From: CAVAVT01 sp963592185
Lineage (GTDB): Bacteria; Bacillota; Negativicutes; Selenomonadales; Selenomonadaceae
Length of the DNA: 64,000 nucleotides
Reading direction: 5' to 3'
Assembly (NCBI GenBank): GCA_963592185.1
Contig: CAVAVT010000003.1
Span: 1-64,000, forward strand
The position numbers and the translations under genes are program-made. Shown here piece by piece: positions 1 through 8,874 of this stretch. The notes beneath the pieces are model-generated. The model saw only the letters and a list, made by a program, of their open reading frames with translations. It had not been told where the DNA came from and made no database searches. How positions within the stretch are numbered: the stretch's first letter is position 1; each line of letters starts with the position of its first letter.

Positions 1-300
1 GGCAGAGACGGAAATGCAGCAGAGAAGCTCCAGAATTGAGGTCTGGGGCTTTTTTACGGCGGAAATAATAATGTTCTTTCCATTAAATAAGCACAGCAAA
101 AGAATGGAGAGCTTTAAAAACTCAAAATTAAGTGGATATTGCTGTGGGGATATGAGCACAGGAAGGGAAATTCCTAGATTCCCCTCAAGGGCGCCGGAAA
201 TGTCCAAAAGCACTAGGGGAATCAGCAGAATGCCGGATAGAATCAATCTGTTCCGTGAGGAAATTTTTCTATTTTCTTCAATAATATATGTATCCTTCAT
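1..300 (-). CDS. Membrane protein of unknown function, 3' part cut off by window edge
   Basis: One hundred codons stay open on the minus strand from an ATG at 300 to the window edge. A GGAG ribosome site lies 6 bases upstream. The N-terminus is charged and polar (MKDTYIIEENRK), followed by a hydrophobic stretch at about residues 20-35 (LILSGILLIPLVLL) and a second at about 64-77 (LKLSILLLCLF), so an inner-membrane protein is likely. It is divergent from ispE. No family is recognised. A plus-strand frame of similar length overlaps it, but has no ribosome site. Confidence 0.6.
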   Translation of the reverse strand, partial: MKDTYIIEENRKISSRNRLILSGILLIPLVLLDISGALEGNLGISLPVLISPQQYPLNFEFLKLSILLLCLFNGKNIIISAVKKPQTSILELLCCISVSA

Positions 301-396
301 TTTTATCTCCATATAGCGATTTTTACGTACAGATTTATTGTCAAACCTTGTGGGAGTATTGTCAATAGCATAAATCCTTGATGAAAATGAAAAAAA

Positions 397-424
397 TTGA
401 TAAAATTTCTTTAATGTATACAAT
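397..424 (+). promoter_or_regulatory. Sigma-70 type promoter of ispE
   Basis: TTGATA and TACAAT are separated by 16 bases. The predicted transcript begins near 431, which rules out the longer ispE frame starting at 378 and supports the start at 450. Confidence 0.6.
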
Positions 425-449
425 AAATTGGAATGGAAGTGCATTAAGG

Positions 450-1310
450 ATGCTTACTGTGAAGGCAAATGCAAAGATTAATCTTACCCTGGACATATTA
501 GGGAAGCGTGACGATGGATTTCATGAAGTTTCCATGGTGATGCAGTCAGTAACACTCCATGACACCATTGAACTGGAAAAGATTCAGGAAGGGATACAGC
601 TTGAGATAGATATACCAAATCTCAAGGCTGACAGCAGCAACCTTGCCTGGCGTGCAGCGGAGCTTTTAATCAATGAGTGTCATGTGGATGGCGGAGTCCG
701 CATCAGGCTGAAAAAGAGGATTCCTATGGCAGCAGGTCTTGCTGGAGGAAGTGCCGATGCAGCAGGAGTGCTCCGGGGAGTGAATCAGCTGTACGAGCTG
801 GGACTTACCACTGAAAAGCTCTGTGAATACGGTGCAATGCTTGGGTCAGATATTCCCTTCTGCATAATGGGGGGAACCATGTTGGCAACAGGCCGTGGGG
901 AAGTGCTGCAGGAGCTTAGCCCCATGCCTAAGAGTTATATTGTATTGGCAAAACCGCCGGTGGATGTGTCCACCGCATGGGCATACAGCGAGTATGACAA
1001 CGTTGGAGTGGAAAAGCATCCGGATAATGAACTTTTCTGTCAGGAATTAGAAAAGGGAAATCTTGAGTCCATAAGCGGTTTATTGTGCAATGTGCTGGAA
1101 AGTGTTACTATAAAAAGGTATGAGGTTATATCAAAGCTTAAGGATATTATGCTTCAGCAGGGTGCGCTGGCCAGCATGATGTCTGGCAGCGGACCTACAG
1201 TGTTTGGTATTGCTTCTTCAAAGACCGTGGCGGAAGATATTGCTGCGGCAGTACGGATAGCTGTCCCAGAGGCAGCGGTATTTATTTCTGAAACAGCTTC
1301 TAAGAATTGA
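450..1310 (+). CDS. ispE: 4-(cytidine 5'-diphospho)-2-C-methyl-D-erythritol kinase
   Basis: GHMP-family kinase that phosphorylates CDP-methylerythritol in the cytoplasmic MEP pathway to isoprenoids. The glycine-rich ATP loop PMAAGLAGGSADAAG is at about residues 92-106, and the C-terminal GHMP motif SGSGPTVFGI is present. The N-terminus MLTVKANAKINLTLDILGK is the standard start of the family, giving 286 residues. An in-frame ATG at 378 would add 24 residues, but it lies upstream of the promoter at 397-424. GntR and glmU follow closely, so the three may be co-transcribed. Confidence 0.95.
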   Translation: MLTVKANAKINLTLDILGKRDDGFHEVSMVMQSVTLHDTIELEKIQEGIQLEIDIPNLKADSSNLAWRAAELLINECHVDGGVRIRLKKRIPMAAGLAGGSADAAGVLRGVNQLYELGLTTEKLCEYGAMLGSDIPFCIMGGTMLATGRGEVLQELSPMPKSYIVLAKPPVDVSTAWAYSEYDNVGVEKHPDNELFCQELEKGNLESISGLLCNVLESVTIKRYEVISKLKDIMLQQGALASMMSGSGPTVFGIASSKTVAEDIAAAVRIAVPEAAVFISETASKN

Positions 1311-1320
1311 GGGGATGACA

Positions 1321-2031
1321 ATGGCTACGGAAAAAAGATTAGCACCTATACGTTTGGATAGTTATCAGCCATTGCGCGAGGTTGTTTGTGAAACCCTGCG
1401 CGATGCAATCCGCAAGGGAGTACTTAAGCCCGGAGAACGTCTGATGGAGATTCAGCTTGCAGATGAGCTGGGGGTAAGCCGTACTCCGGTTCGAGAAGCT
1501 ATCCGCAAGCTTGAGCTGGAGGGCTATGTTATCATGATGCCCCGAAGAGGAACCTATGTGGCAAATCTTTCCATAAGAGATGTCAACGAAGTGTTTGAGA
1601 TACGTACATCTCTGGATTCTCTTGCCAGCGGTCTTGCAGCGGAGAGAATTACCGATGAGGAGCTGGAGCATCTGCAGCGTCTGCTGGTAGCCATAGGGGG
1701 CTACATAGAGCAGGGAGACATGGATAAAATCGTTGAAACCGATACTAAGTTCCATGATTTGCTTTATACCGCCAGCAGAAACAGCCGTCTCACAGGTATA
1801 ATTTTTAATCTGCGTGAACAGCTTACACGGTTCCGCACAGCATCCATGTCCTACCCCGGCAGACTCCGGGCTACACTAGAGGAGCACCGCCGGATAGTTG
1901 AGGCAATTGCCCAGGGTGATGTGAAGGAGGCACAGGCTGCTTCTGAGTATCACATGGAAAAATCAGAACAGACCCTGCTTGCCAGCATGGAGGCTATGAA
2001 ATCCAAGGCGGCAGATTCAAGAAAAAAATAA
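1321..2031 (+). CDS. GntR family transcriptional regulator, FCD (FadR) subfamily
   Basis: DNA-binding regulator of 236 residues. The N-terminal winged helix-turn-helix covers about residues 15-80 and includes LADELGVSRTPVREAIRKL. The C-terminal all-helical FCD ligand domain (about 90-225) contains the usual metal or acid-binding histidines. The start at 1321 is preferred over the ATG at 1315 because the GAGGGG ribosome site touches 1315 but is well spaced from 1321. It sits between ispE (10 bases) and glmU (25 bases). Its effector and targets cannot be read from the sequence. Confidence 0.88.
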   Translation: MATEKRLAPIRLDSYQPLREVVCETLRDAIRKGVLKPGERLMEIQLADELGVSRTPVREAIRKLELEGYVIMMPRRGTYVANLSIRDVNEVFEIRTSLDSLASGLAAERITDEELEHLQRLLVAIGGYIEQGDMDKIVETDTKFHDLLYTASRNSRLTGIIFNLREQLTRFRTASMSYPGRLRATLEEHRRIVEAIAQGDVKEAQAASEYHMEKSEQTLLASMEAMKSKAADSRKK

Positions 2032-2056
2032 GATACAATCTTGGAGGAGTTTAAAA

Positions 2057-3421
2057 ATGGCAGATTTTGTAACTGTTATACTGGCAGCTGGAAAGGGTAC
2101 CAGAATGAAGTCTAAGCTTCCAAAGGTACTTCACAAGGTAGGCGGAAAGTCTATGCTCCAGCATGTACTTGATTCCGCAAAGGAGGCTGGTGCAGGCCGT
2201 AATGTGGTGGTTGTCGGATTTGGCGGTCAGCAGGTACAGGAGGCTATGGGAGACCAGGCTGAGTTTGTTGTGCAGCAGGAACAGCTGGGAACAGGCCACG
2301 CTGTCCTGCAGGCAGAGCCTCTGCTGAAGGATGAGGACTGCGATGTAATGGTACTTTGCGGAGATACGCCGCTCCTTACAGGTGGTCTTCTGAGAAAATT
2401 TTATGAAGGCCATAAAGAATCAGGGGCAAAGGCTACTGTACTTACAGCCATCATGCCGGATGCAACAGGCTACGGCCGCATTGTAAGGGCTGCTGACGGA
2501 ACTGTTGAGAAGATTGTGGAGCATAAGGATGCCAGTGAACAGGAACTTCAGATAAAGGAAGTAAATTCCGGAATTTACTGCTTTGACTCCAAGTCACTTT
2601 TCGCAGCATTGAAGCAGGTTGGATGTGACAATGCCCAGGGTGAGTACTATCTCCCGGATGTACTGGAAATTCTCAAAAAGCAGGGAGACAAGGTATGGGC
2701 TGTTGCAACTGACGACTATGAGTCCACTTTGGGAATCAACTCCAGAGTACAGCTTTCTGGCGCTGAGAAAATCATCCGCCGCCGCAAGAATATAGAGCTT
2801 ATGGACAATGGTGTTACCATTATGGATCCGGACAGTACTTTTGTGGATGCTGATGTAAAGGTTGGCAGGGACACCGTTATTTATCCATATACCTGGCTTG
2901 AAAGCGGTACTGAAATAGGTGAGGACTGCGTTATCGGCCCTAATGTACGCCTTCAGAATGTAAAGATGGGAAATGGCGTTACCGGCCAGTTTACCTACGC
3001 CCATGATGCAGTAATTGATGACGGAGTTATTTTGGGACAGTTCGTACATATCCGTCCGGACACCCATCTTCATGAAAATGTAAAAATTGGCAACTTCGTG
3101 GAGGTTAAGAACTCCGATATCGGCGAAGGTTCCAAGCTGCCGCATCTTTCCTACATTGGCGATACTGACATGGGAAGCGGAGTAAACATGGGCTGCGGTA
3201 CAATTACTGTAAACTACGATGGAAAGACTAAGTTCCGTACTAAAATCGGAAATGATGCCTTTGTAGGATGCAACTCAAATCTAGTGGCTCCAGTAACCTT
3301 GAATGACGGTGCCTACGTTGGTGCAGGTTCCACCATCACAAAGGATGTTCCGGAGGGCAAGCTTGCCATTGCAAGGGCAAGACAGACTCTCATCGAGCAT
3401 TGGAAGGACAAGAGAGACTGA
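2057..3421 (+). CDS. glmU: Bifunctional UDP-N-acetylglucosamine pyrophosphorylase / glucosamine-1-phosphate N-acetyltransferase
   Basis: Makes UDP-GlcNAc for peptidoglycan and other envelope polymers. The N-terminal nucleotidyltransferase domain (about residues 1-230) opens with LAAGKGTRMKSKLPKVLH and contains LCGDTPLL. The C-terminal left-handed beta-helix acetyltransferase (about 250-454) shows hexapeptide repeats and ends with GKLAIARARQ. The length of 454 residues is typical. A GGAGG ribosome site lies 9 bases upstream. prs follows, the same order as in Bacillus, where both draw on sugar-phosphate pools. glmS for the same pathway is at 47.1 kb. Confidence 0.97.
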   Translation: MADFVTVILAAGKGTRMKSKLPKVLHKVGGKSMLQHVLDSAKEAGAGRNVVVVGFGGQQVQEAMGDQAEFVVQQEQLGTGHAVLQAEPLLKDEDCDVMVLCGDTPLLTGGLLRKFYEGHKESGAKATVLTAIMPDATGYGRIVRAADGTVEKIVEHKDASEQELQIKEVNSGIYCFDSKSLFAALKQVGCDNAQGEYYLPDVLEILKKQGDKVWAVATDDYESTLGINSRVQLSGAEKIIRRRKNIELMDNGVTIMDPDSTFVDADVKVGRDTVIYPYTWLESGTEIGEDCVIGPNVRLQNVKMGNGVTGQFTYAHDAVIDDGVILGQFVHIRPDTHLHENVKIGNFVEVKNSDIGEGSKLPHLSYIGDTDMGSGVNMGCGTITVNYDGKTKFRTKIGNDAFVGCNSNLVAPVTLNDGAYVGAGSTITKDVPEGKLAIARARQTLIEHWKDKRD

Positions 3422-3575
3422 GCCTCAAAAGCCATAGCGGAAAAGGTATGGAGGATTTGAGCTCCAATGTTATGGATTTTTTAATGGCTATGTGCTATCA
3501 TCTTAAGGTGTGGAATGCGGAGGGTATTCCGCTAAATAATAATCAAGTGTGAATTGATTTGGAGGATTTGACACA
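3422..3575 (+). other. glmU-prs intergenic stretch
   Basis: It holds a short hairpin (GCGGA with TCCGC near 3517-3532) and the prs ribosome site GGAGG at about 3561. No T-rich terminator is present, so read-through from glmU into prs is plausible. No convincing -35/-10 pair was found. Confidence 0.4.
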
Positions 3576-4526
3576 ATGACAGCAGCAAATACGGATAATT
3601 TGGTTATCATGACAGGCAATGCTAATCCTGAGCTTGCCAAGAAAATCGCTGATCACATCGGAGTTGATATTTGCGATGCTTACGTGGGACATTTCAACAA
3701 TGGTGAAACCCAGGTTATGATAAGCCAGAGCATACGCGGCAAGGATATTTTCATCATCCAGCCCACATGCCAGCCGGTTAACGACAGCCTTATGGAGCTT
3801 CTTATTATGGCAGACGCATGCAAGCGTGCATCCTGCCACAGTATTACCGCAGTTGTTCCTTATTATGCTTATGCTCGTCAGGATCGCAAGACCCGCGGAC
3901 GTGAGCCTATTTCTGCAAAGCTTGTTGCAAACCTTCTTCAGACAGCCGGAATTGGCCGTGTTGTTACAGTAGATTTGCATGCAGGCCAGATTCAGGGCTT
4001 CTTTGATATCCCTGTTGACCACCTTGGTGCAGCACCAGTTATTGCTGAGTATCTGAAGAAGCAGGACTACGAGGATGTAGTTGTTGTTTCTCCTGACCTT
4101 GGCGGTGTAACCCGTGCACGTAATCTTGCTGACCGTATTCAGGCTCCTATTGCCATCATCGAGAAGCGCCGTCCACGTCCGGGCTGTGCAGAGGTTATGA
4201 ACCTCATCGGCGATGTAAAGGGCAAGACAGCTATCATGATTGATGATATTGTTGATACAGCTGGCTCTCTCTGCGAGGGCGCAAAGGCATTGGAGCGTCT
4301 TGGTGCAAAGCGTGTAATCGCATGTTGCTCCCACGCTATCCTGTCTGACCCAGCAACCCAGCGCATCAATGATTCAGCTATCAGCCAGCTCATTATCACT
4401 GATACAATTCCTTTGGATGAAAAGAAGAAGTCCGACAAGTTCATACAGCTTTCCATGGCTGAGGCAATCGGCGAGGTTATTCTGGTTATCCAGGGACATG
4501 GATCTGTAAGCAAGCTCTTCAAATAA
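3576..4526 (+). CDS. prs: Ribose-phosphate pyrophosphokinase (PRPP synthetase)
   Basis: Converts ribose 5-phosphate and ATP to PRPP for nucleotide, histidine and tryptophan synthesis. Class I motifs are clear: the flexible loop with YARQDRKTRGREPISAK, the catalytic region VDLHAGQIQGFFDIPVDHL, and the PRPP loop IDDIVDTAGSL. The length of 316 residues matches the family. It is closed by an intrinsic terminator just downstream. Confidence 0.97.
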   Translation: MTAANTDNLVIMTGNANPELAKKIADHIGVDICDAYVGHFNNGETQVMISQSIRGKDIFIIQPTCQPVNDSLMELLIMADACKRASCHSITAVVPYYAYARQDRKTRGREPISAKLVANLLQTAGIGRVVTVDLHAGQIQGFFDIPVDHLGAAPVIAEYLKKQDYEDVVVVSPDLGGVTRARNLADRIQAPIAIIEKRRPRPGCAEVMNLIGDVKGKTAIMIDDIVDTAGSLCEGAKALERLGAKRVIACCSHAILSDPATQRINDSAISQLIITDTIPLDEKKKSDKFIQLSMAEAIGEVILVIQGHGSVSKLFK

Positions 4527-4547
4527 AATTTAAATAGCATTTGAATC

Positions 4548-4604
4548 AATCAGCGAAGATTAATTGCGGTTCATTTAACTGTAATTGCTTCGCTGATTTT
4601 TTTT
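4548..4604 (+). terminator. Intrinsic terminator after prs
   Basis: The arms AATCAGCGAAG (4548-4558) and CTTCGCTGATT (4588-4598) pair perfectly and run into eight T residues. The long loop can form a small inner hairpin. Confidence 0.85.
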
Positions 4605-4668
4605 ATTGACAAAAATACGCTGTGGGTGAACACTTTTGTTAATAAGTGTAAAAAAAGATATATTTATG

Positions 4669-4697
4669 TTGTTATCGAGTAAAAACTGTTATATAAT
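4669..4697 (+). promoter_or_regulatory. Promoter of nhaC with hairpin at the 5' end of the leader
   Basis: TTGTTA and TATAAT are 17 bases apart, predicting a start near 4704. The first transcribed bases form an 11-bp stem: TATATTTTCTA at 4705-4715 pairs with TAGAAAATATA at 4732-4742. Confidence 0.55.
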
Positions 4698-4770
4698 GTA
4701 GAAGTATATTTTCTAACTGTCTTTTGTATAGTAGAAAATATATATTGCATAAAGAAAGTGGGAAATCACA

Positions 4771-6273
4771 ATGGAACAAACAATTTGGTCTGTTCTTCCT
4801 CCGGTCATAACTATAGTGCTTGCACTTTGGACCAAGGAAGTTTACATGTCGCTTATTATCGGTATCTTTTCCGGAGCGATGATTTATTCTCAGTTTAATA
4901 TACTTGAGGCTATCGTAACCATGTTTGGTGTCATGGAGGAAAAGGTTGGTGCCAATGTAAATATTTTGGTGTTCTTGGTAATTCTTGGCATACTGGTTGC
5001 AGCAATAACCCGTTCCGGTGCTACCAAGGCATACGGTGACTGGGCAAGCCATGCTATAAAGGGCCGCCGCAGCGCACTGCTGACCACCGGCCTTCTGGGG
5101 GTTATCATCTTCATCGATGACTATTTTAATTGCCTTACTGTTGGTACTGTAATGCGTCCGGTAACTGACCGCTTTAAGATTTCCAGAGCAAAGCTGGCAT
5201 ATGTTATCGATGCTACAGCGGCTCCAATATGTATTTTGGCTCCAGTTTCCAGCTGGGCTGCAGCGGTGGGATCATCCCTTCCGGAGGGGAGTGAAATAGA
5301 TGGCTTCGCTCTGTTTTTACAGACCATTCCCATTAACCTGTATGCAATACTGGCTATAGTGTTTATGCTTTTCATCGTTATATCTGAAAGAGATTTTTCC
5401 GAGATGGGAAAAGTTGTTCAGGATAATGCTGTAGAATTTAAGATTCCAGATGATTATGTTGATGCAAAGGAGAAGGACGTAAACGGCAAGGGAAAAATCA
5501 TTGATTTGCTTCTTCCGCTGTTCGTTCTCATTGGTGCCTGCATTTTCGGAATGCTTTATACCGGTGGTATTTATGAAGGCAAATCCGTTGCAGCGGCATT
5601 TGCTGACTGCAGCTCCTCACTGGCGCTGGTAATTGGTTCCTTTATTGCTTTTGTATTCACCGGATTCCTTTATCTTCCACGCAGAGTTATTACATTTGAA
5701 GATTTCTGCGGCAGCTTCAGTCAGGGCTTCAAGGCAATGACCCCCGCAATTTTCATTCTCTGCCTTGCATGGACTCTTTCAGGAATTTGCAGTGATAAGT
5801 ACTTGGATTTAGGCGGATATGTTGGACAGCTTGTAAGCGCACACGCTTCTGTTCTCATGTTCCTGCCGGTTATCTTCTTCCTCGTTGGTGCTGGACTCGC
5901 TTTTGCGACAGGTACTTCCTGGGGAACCTTTGGTATCCTTATTCCTATTGCAATAGCAATCGTTGGTACTGAAGGCTCTGCATTGGTTATCTGCGTTGCA
6001 GCAATCCTTTCCGGTGCTGTTGTAGGCGACCATGCATCTCCAATTTCTGATACTACAATACTGGCATCAGCCGGAGCACAGTGCAGCCACCTTGAACATG
6101 TGGCTACCCAGATACCTTACGTATTGCTGGTTGCAAGCTGCAGTGCCGTTGGCTATCTGGTTGATGGTATAACAATGAATGGCTGGATGGGACTTGCTGT
6201 GAGTGCAGCGCTTTTGGTTATTGCCATGATAGTGATAACCATAAAGGTAAAGCCTATTTCCGGTCAGGAATGA
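4771..6273 (+). CDS. nhaC: NhaC-family Na+/H+ antiporter
   Basis: Polytopic membrane protein of 500 residues with about a dozen hydrophobic helices. Recognisable NhaC signatures are the N-terminal block around ALWTKEVYMSLIIGIFSGA, the FIDDYFNCLTVGTVMRP segment, and ATGTSWGTFGILIPIA followed by GDHASPISDTTILAS. Members exchange Na+ (sometimes organic acids) for protons. The gene stands alone between the prs terminator and a hairpin at 6328. The exact substrate is uncertain, because related families move malate/lactate or amines, and malic enzyme is the next gene. Confidence 0.85.
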   Translation: MEQTIWSVLPPVITIVLALWTKEVYMSLIIGIFSGAMIYSQFNILEAIVTMFGVMEEKVGANVNILVFLVILGILVAAITRSGATKAYGDWASHAIKGRRSALLTTGLLGVIIFIDDYFNCLTVGTVMRPVTDRFKISRAKLAYVIDATAAPICILAPVSSWAAAVGSSLPEGSEIDGFALFLQTIPINLYAILAIVFMLFIVISERDFSEMGKVVQDNAVEFKIPDDYVDAKEKDVNGKGKIIDLLLPLFVLIGACIFGMLYTGGIYEGKSVAAAFADCSSSLALVIGSFIAFVFTGFLYLPRRVITFEDFCGSFSQGFKAMTPAIFILCLAWTLSGICSDKYLDLGGYVGQLVSAHASVLMFLPVIFFLVGAGLAFATGTSWGTFGILIPIAIAIVGTEGSALVICVAAILSGAVVGDHASPISDTTILASAGAQCSHLEHVATQIPYVLLVASCSAVGYLVDGITMNGWMGLAVSAALLVIAMIVITIKVKPISGQE

Positions 6274-6327
6274 TTCCTACCGATATTAGTTTGTATTGAA
6301 TAAAATTCTATGTCAGGCTGATTAGTG

Positions 6328-6354
6328 CAGGGAACATCTATATGGTGTTCCCTG
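6328..6354 (+). terminator. Hairpin after nhaC, possible weak terminator
   Basis: A perfect 9-bp stem (CAGGGAACA with TGTTCCCTG) is followed by alternating TA rather than a T run. It may end transcription weakly or protect the 3' end. Confidence 0.5.
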
Positions 6355-6446
6355 TATATATATCTAATTTGTTAAATTTAAGTAAAAAGTGAGTGCGGCT
6401 GTTACTCAAAACAATCGCAAAACTCCAATGAAAGGACGTATTTTTT

Positions 6447-7694
6447 ATGGCAAATGCTAACGAAACAGCTCAGAGAGCTCTTGAACTCCACAAGGAAAAT
6501 CATGGTAAATTTGAAATTTCCAGCAAGGTATCCCTTTCCACTCCGGAAGATCTTACCCTTGCTTACACTCCAGGTGTTGCAGCACCCTGTCTTGAAATAA
6601 AGGAAAATCCTGAAAAGATTTATGACTACACCACAAAGGGCAATACTGTAGCTGTTGTAACCAACGGTACCGCTGTTCTGGGCCTTGGTAATATCGGCGC
6701 TGGCGCAGGTCTTCCGGTTATGGAAGGCAAGGCTGTTCTCTTCAAGGGATTTGCTGGCGTAGATGCAATTCCCATCTGTCTCAACACTGAAAATACCGAT
6801 GAGGTTATCCGTGCAGTTGAGCTTATGGCTCCTTCCCTTGGCGGCATCAACCTGGAGGATATCAAGGGACCTGAGTGCTTCATCATTGAAAATGAGCTCA
6901 GAAAACGTCTTGATATTCCTGTATTCCACGATGACCAGCATGGTACAGCAATCGTTGCTGCATCAGCTCTCATCAACGCATTCAGACTTATTGGCAAGAG
7001 CTTTGAGGATGCACGCTTTGTAGTAAATGGTGCTGGTGCTGCTGGACAGGCTATCACCAGACTTATTCATAATCTTGGCGTAAAGAATATCATTCTTTGC
7101 GACTCTGCAGGAGCTATTTATGATGGCCGTCCTGAGGACATGAATCCTTACAAGGAAGATATTGCAAAGATTACCAACCTTGACAAGGAAAAGGGCAAGC
7201 TGCAGGATGTTATCAAGGGTGCTGATGTATTTGTAGGCGTATCCGTTGCTGGCTGTGTAACAGCTGAGATGGTTAAGTCCATGAACAGCAATCCTATCAT
7301 CATGGCTATGGCAAACCCTGTACCGGAGATTCTCCCTGATGAGGCTAAGGCTGCTGGTGCAAGAGTAGTTGCTACCGGACGTTCCGACTTCCCGAACCAG
7401 GTAAACAACCTGCTTGCATTCCCAGGAATTTTCCGTGGTGCATTGGATGTTCGTGCATCCGATATTAATGACCAGATGAAGGTTGCTGCCGCAAAGGCAT
7501 TGGCATCTCTGGTTGACGAGAAGGAACTGGATGAGGAGCATATCATTGTAAGCCCGTTTGATGAGAGAGTAGCACCTACAGTTGCAGCAGCTGTAGCCAA
7601 GGCTGCAATCGAGACCGGCGTTGCACGCAGAACTGATATTACTCCTGAGGATGTTGCTGAGCACACAAGACAGCTTATTGCCAAGAAGGGCTGA
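6447..7694 (+). CDS. Malic enzyme (malate dehydrogenase, oxaloacetate-decarboxylating)
   Basis: Short bacterial malic enzyme of 415 residues that converts malate to pyruvate and CO2 with NAD(P). The N-terminal catalytic domain contains YTPGVAAPCLEI and VFHDDQHGTAIVAASAL (metal and substrate residues). The C-terminal Rossmann domain contains VVNGAGAAGQAI. It has its own terminator. Together with the fumarase and fumarate reductase downstream it connects pyruvate with C4 dicarboxylic acids. Cofactor preference cannot be judged here. Confidence 0.93.
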   Translation: MANANETAQRALELHKENHGKFEISSKVSLSTPEDLTLAYTPGVAAPCLEIKENPEKIYDYTTKGNTVAVVTNGTAVLGLGNIGAGAGLPVMEGKAVLFKGFAGVDAIPICLNTENTDEVIRAVELMAPSLGGINLEDIKGPECFIIENELRKRLDIPVFHDDQHGTAIVAASALINAFRLIGKSFEDARFVVNGAGAAGQAITRLIHNLGVKNIILCDSAGAIYDGRPEDMNPYKEDIAKITNLDKEKGKLQDVIKGADVFVGVSVAGCVTAEMVKSMNSNPIIMAMANPVPEILPDEAKAAGARVVATGRSDFPNQVNNLLAFPGIFRGALDVRASDINDQMKVAAAKALASLVDEKELDEEHIIVSPFDERVAPTVAAAVAKAAIETGVARRTDITPEDVAEHTRQLIAKKG

Positions 7695-7711
7695 TAAATA
7701 TTGAAATACTG

Positions 7712-7740
7712 GCAGGAGCCTTCCGAGGTTCCTGCTTTTT
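7712..7740 (+). terminator. Intrinsic terminator after malic enzyme gene
   Basis: GCAGGAGCC pairs with GGTTCCTGC (one G-T pair) around a 6-base loop and is followed by TTTTT. Confidence 0.85.
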
Positions 7741-7842
7741 CATTGGTGCCACCACGGTATTCTTACTGGATTTTATTGAGAAAATAGTGTATTATATCAA
7801 TGGCGTTTTCAGACGTCTTTTTAGTTACGGGAGGTAATTGTC

Positions 7843-8271
7843 TTGATTACGAGAACTGTACACAAGGTTAATTTTTACGATACTGATGCCATGGCTGTGG
7901 TACACCATGCAAACTATATAAGATGGTTTGAAATAGGTAGGGTGGAGTTCCTGAGAGAGGCCGGAATCACACTGGGAGAGCTGATGGATGCAGGATATGT
8001 ATTTCCTATTACCGATGTAAAGGCGAAGTATGTTTCTCCTGGAAAATTTGATGATGAGCTGATTATAGAAACCCGGCCCAAGGCCCTGACAAAGGTAAAG
8101 ATGGTTTTCAATTACCGCATACTGCGCAAGGATGTAGTTGATGGAAAAGAGGTGGAGACACTTCTGGTGGAAGGGTCCACACAGAATGTTTTTACCAAGG
8201 AGGAAACCGGAGTAATCACAAGACTTCCAGAGGTTTTTTACGAAAAACTGAAGAAGGCTCTTGAGGATTAA
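7843..8271 (+). CDS. Acyl-CoA thioesterase, YbgC/4-hydroxybenzoyl-CoA family (hot-dog fold)
   Basis: Cytoplasmic thioesterase of 142 residues. The family motif YDTDAMAVVHHANYIRWFE near the N-terminus includes the catalytic aspartate (YDTDAMAVVHH). The start is TTG at 7843, behind GGGAGG. Three genes run from here to 9528 with short gaps, ending at the terminator at 9558. The acyl substrate is unknown. In proteobacteria this family sits with tol-pal, but no such genes are nearby. Confidence 0.88.
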   Translation: MITRTVHKVNFYDTDAMAVVHHANYIRWFEIGRVEFLREAGITLGELMDAGYVFPITDVKAKYVSPGKFDDELIIETRPKALTKVKMVFNYRILRKDVVDGKEVETLLVEGSTQNVFTKEETGVITRLPEVFYEKLKKALED

Positions 8272-8316
8272 TCCAAAGATTTTCGGATAAATTCCGTTTT
8301 GTTTGGAGGTATAAAG

Positions 8317-8862
8317 GTGTTGGATATTATAAACATTTTATTATTGGTCATCATTGCTGTAATTCTGATAGGCTGGTTCGCATGGTCACGTCTTGGTCAT
8401 GAGAATGTTATTGTAAAGGTAAATGAAAGAACACCATTTACTGTCGTAAATCAGGATGAAAAGAGCATTACACTGTCCACAAAGCTGGAGTTCAATAATG
8501 AGTCCGGCGGTTCTGTGGCAACCATTATGGATGCCTTTGTAAGAACTCAGCTGCCCTATGAGCAGTATGACGGTATTGAGGCAAGCGGCAAGGCTGAGCT
8601 TGATGGGACCCCACGTGAGGATGATTACTTTGAGGCTGTGCTGGTACAGGCCGGTGAAAAAATCTATATCAATGCCATTGTAAAACTTGCTGCCAGAAAG
8701 GGAATGACCCTTAAGGAAGCTGTTTCCCACATGGTGGATTTTGAAGTGGAGCTCATATATGAGGAATGCGGCCGCAGCCCATGGCATTACAACAAGGTCC
8801 GCATGGTTCTCTCAGCAGAGGAGCTTGCAAGGCTCGCTGGCACAGAATTGGTAAAGGATTAA
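8317..8862 (+). CDS. Membrane-anchored protein of unknown function
   Basis: No family is recognised. The 181-residue product has one N-terminal membrane helix (IINILLLVIIAVILIGWFAW), then a soluble, mostly beta-like domain of about 150 residues rich in acidic residues, so a bitopic protein is likely. A GTG start at 8317 is chosen because GGAGG lies 7 bases upstream; an in-frame TTG at 8299 precedes that site. It lies between a thioesterase and an F420-ligase-like gene, apparently in one transcript. Confidence 0.75.
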   Translation: MLDIINILLLVIIAVILIGWFAWSRLGHENVIVKVNERTPFTVVNQDEKSITLSTKLEFNNESGGSVATIMDAFVRTQLPYEQYDGIEASGKAELDGTPREDDYFEAVLVQAGEKIYINAIVKLAARKGMTLKEAVSHMVDFEVELIYEECGRSPWHYNKVRMVLSAEELARLAGTELVKD

Positions 8863-8874
8863 GGAGGCAGAAAA

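Noticed and set aside
14..316. Plus-strand frame of 100 codons at the left edge
   Set aside because: No ribosome site. The minus strand of the same segment has a ribosome site, a start and membrane helices.
378..449. N-terminal extension of ispE
   Set aside because: It contains the likely promoter of the gene, and the added residues are not part of the family.
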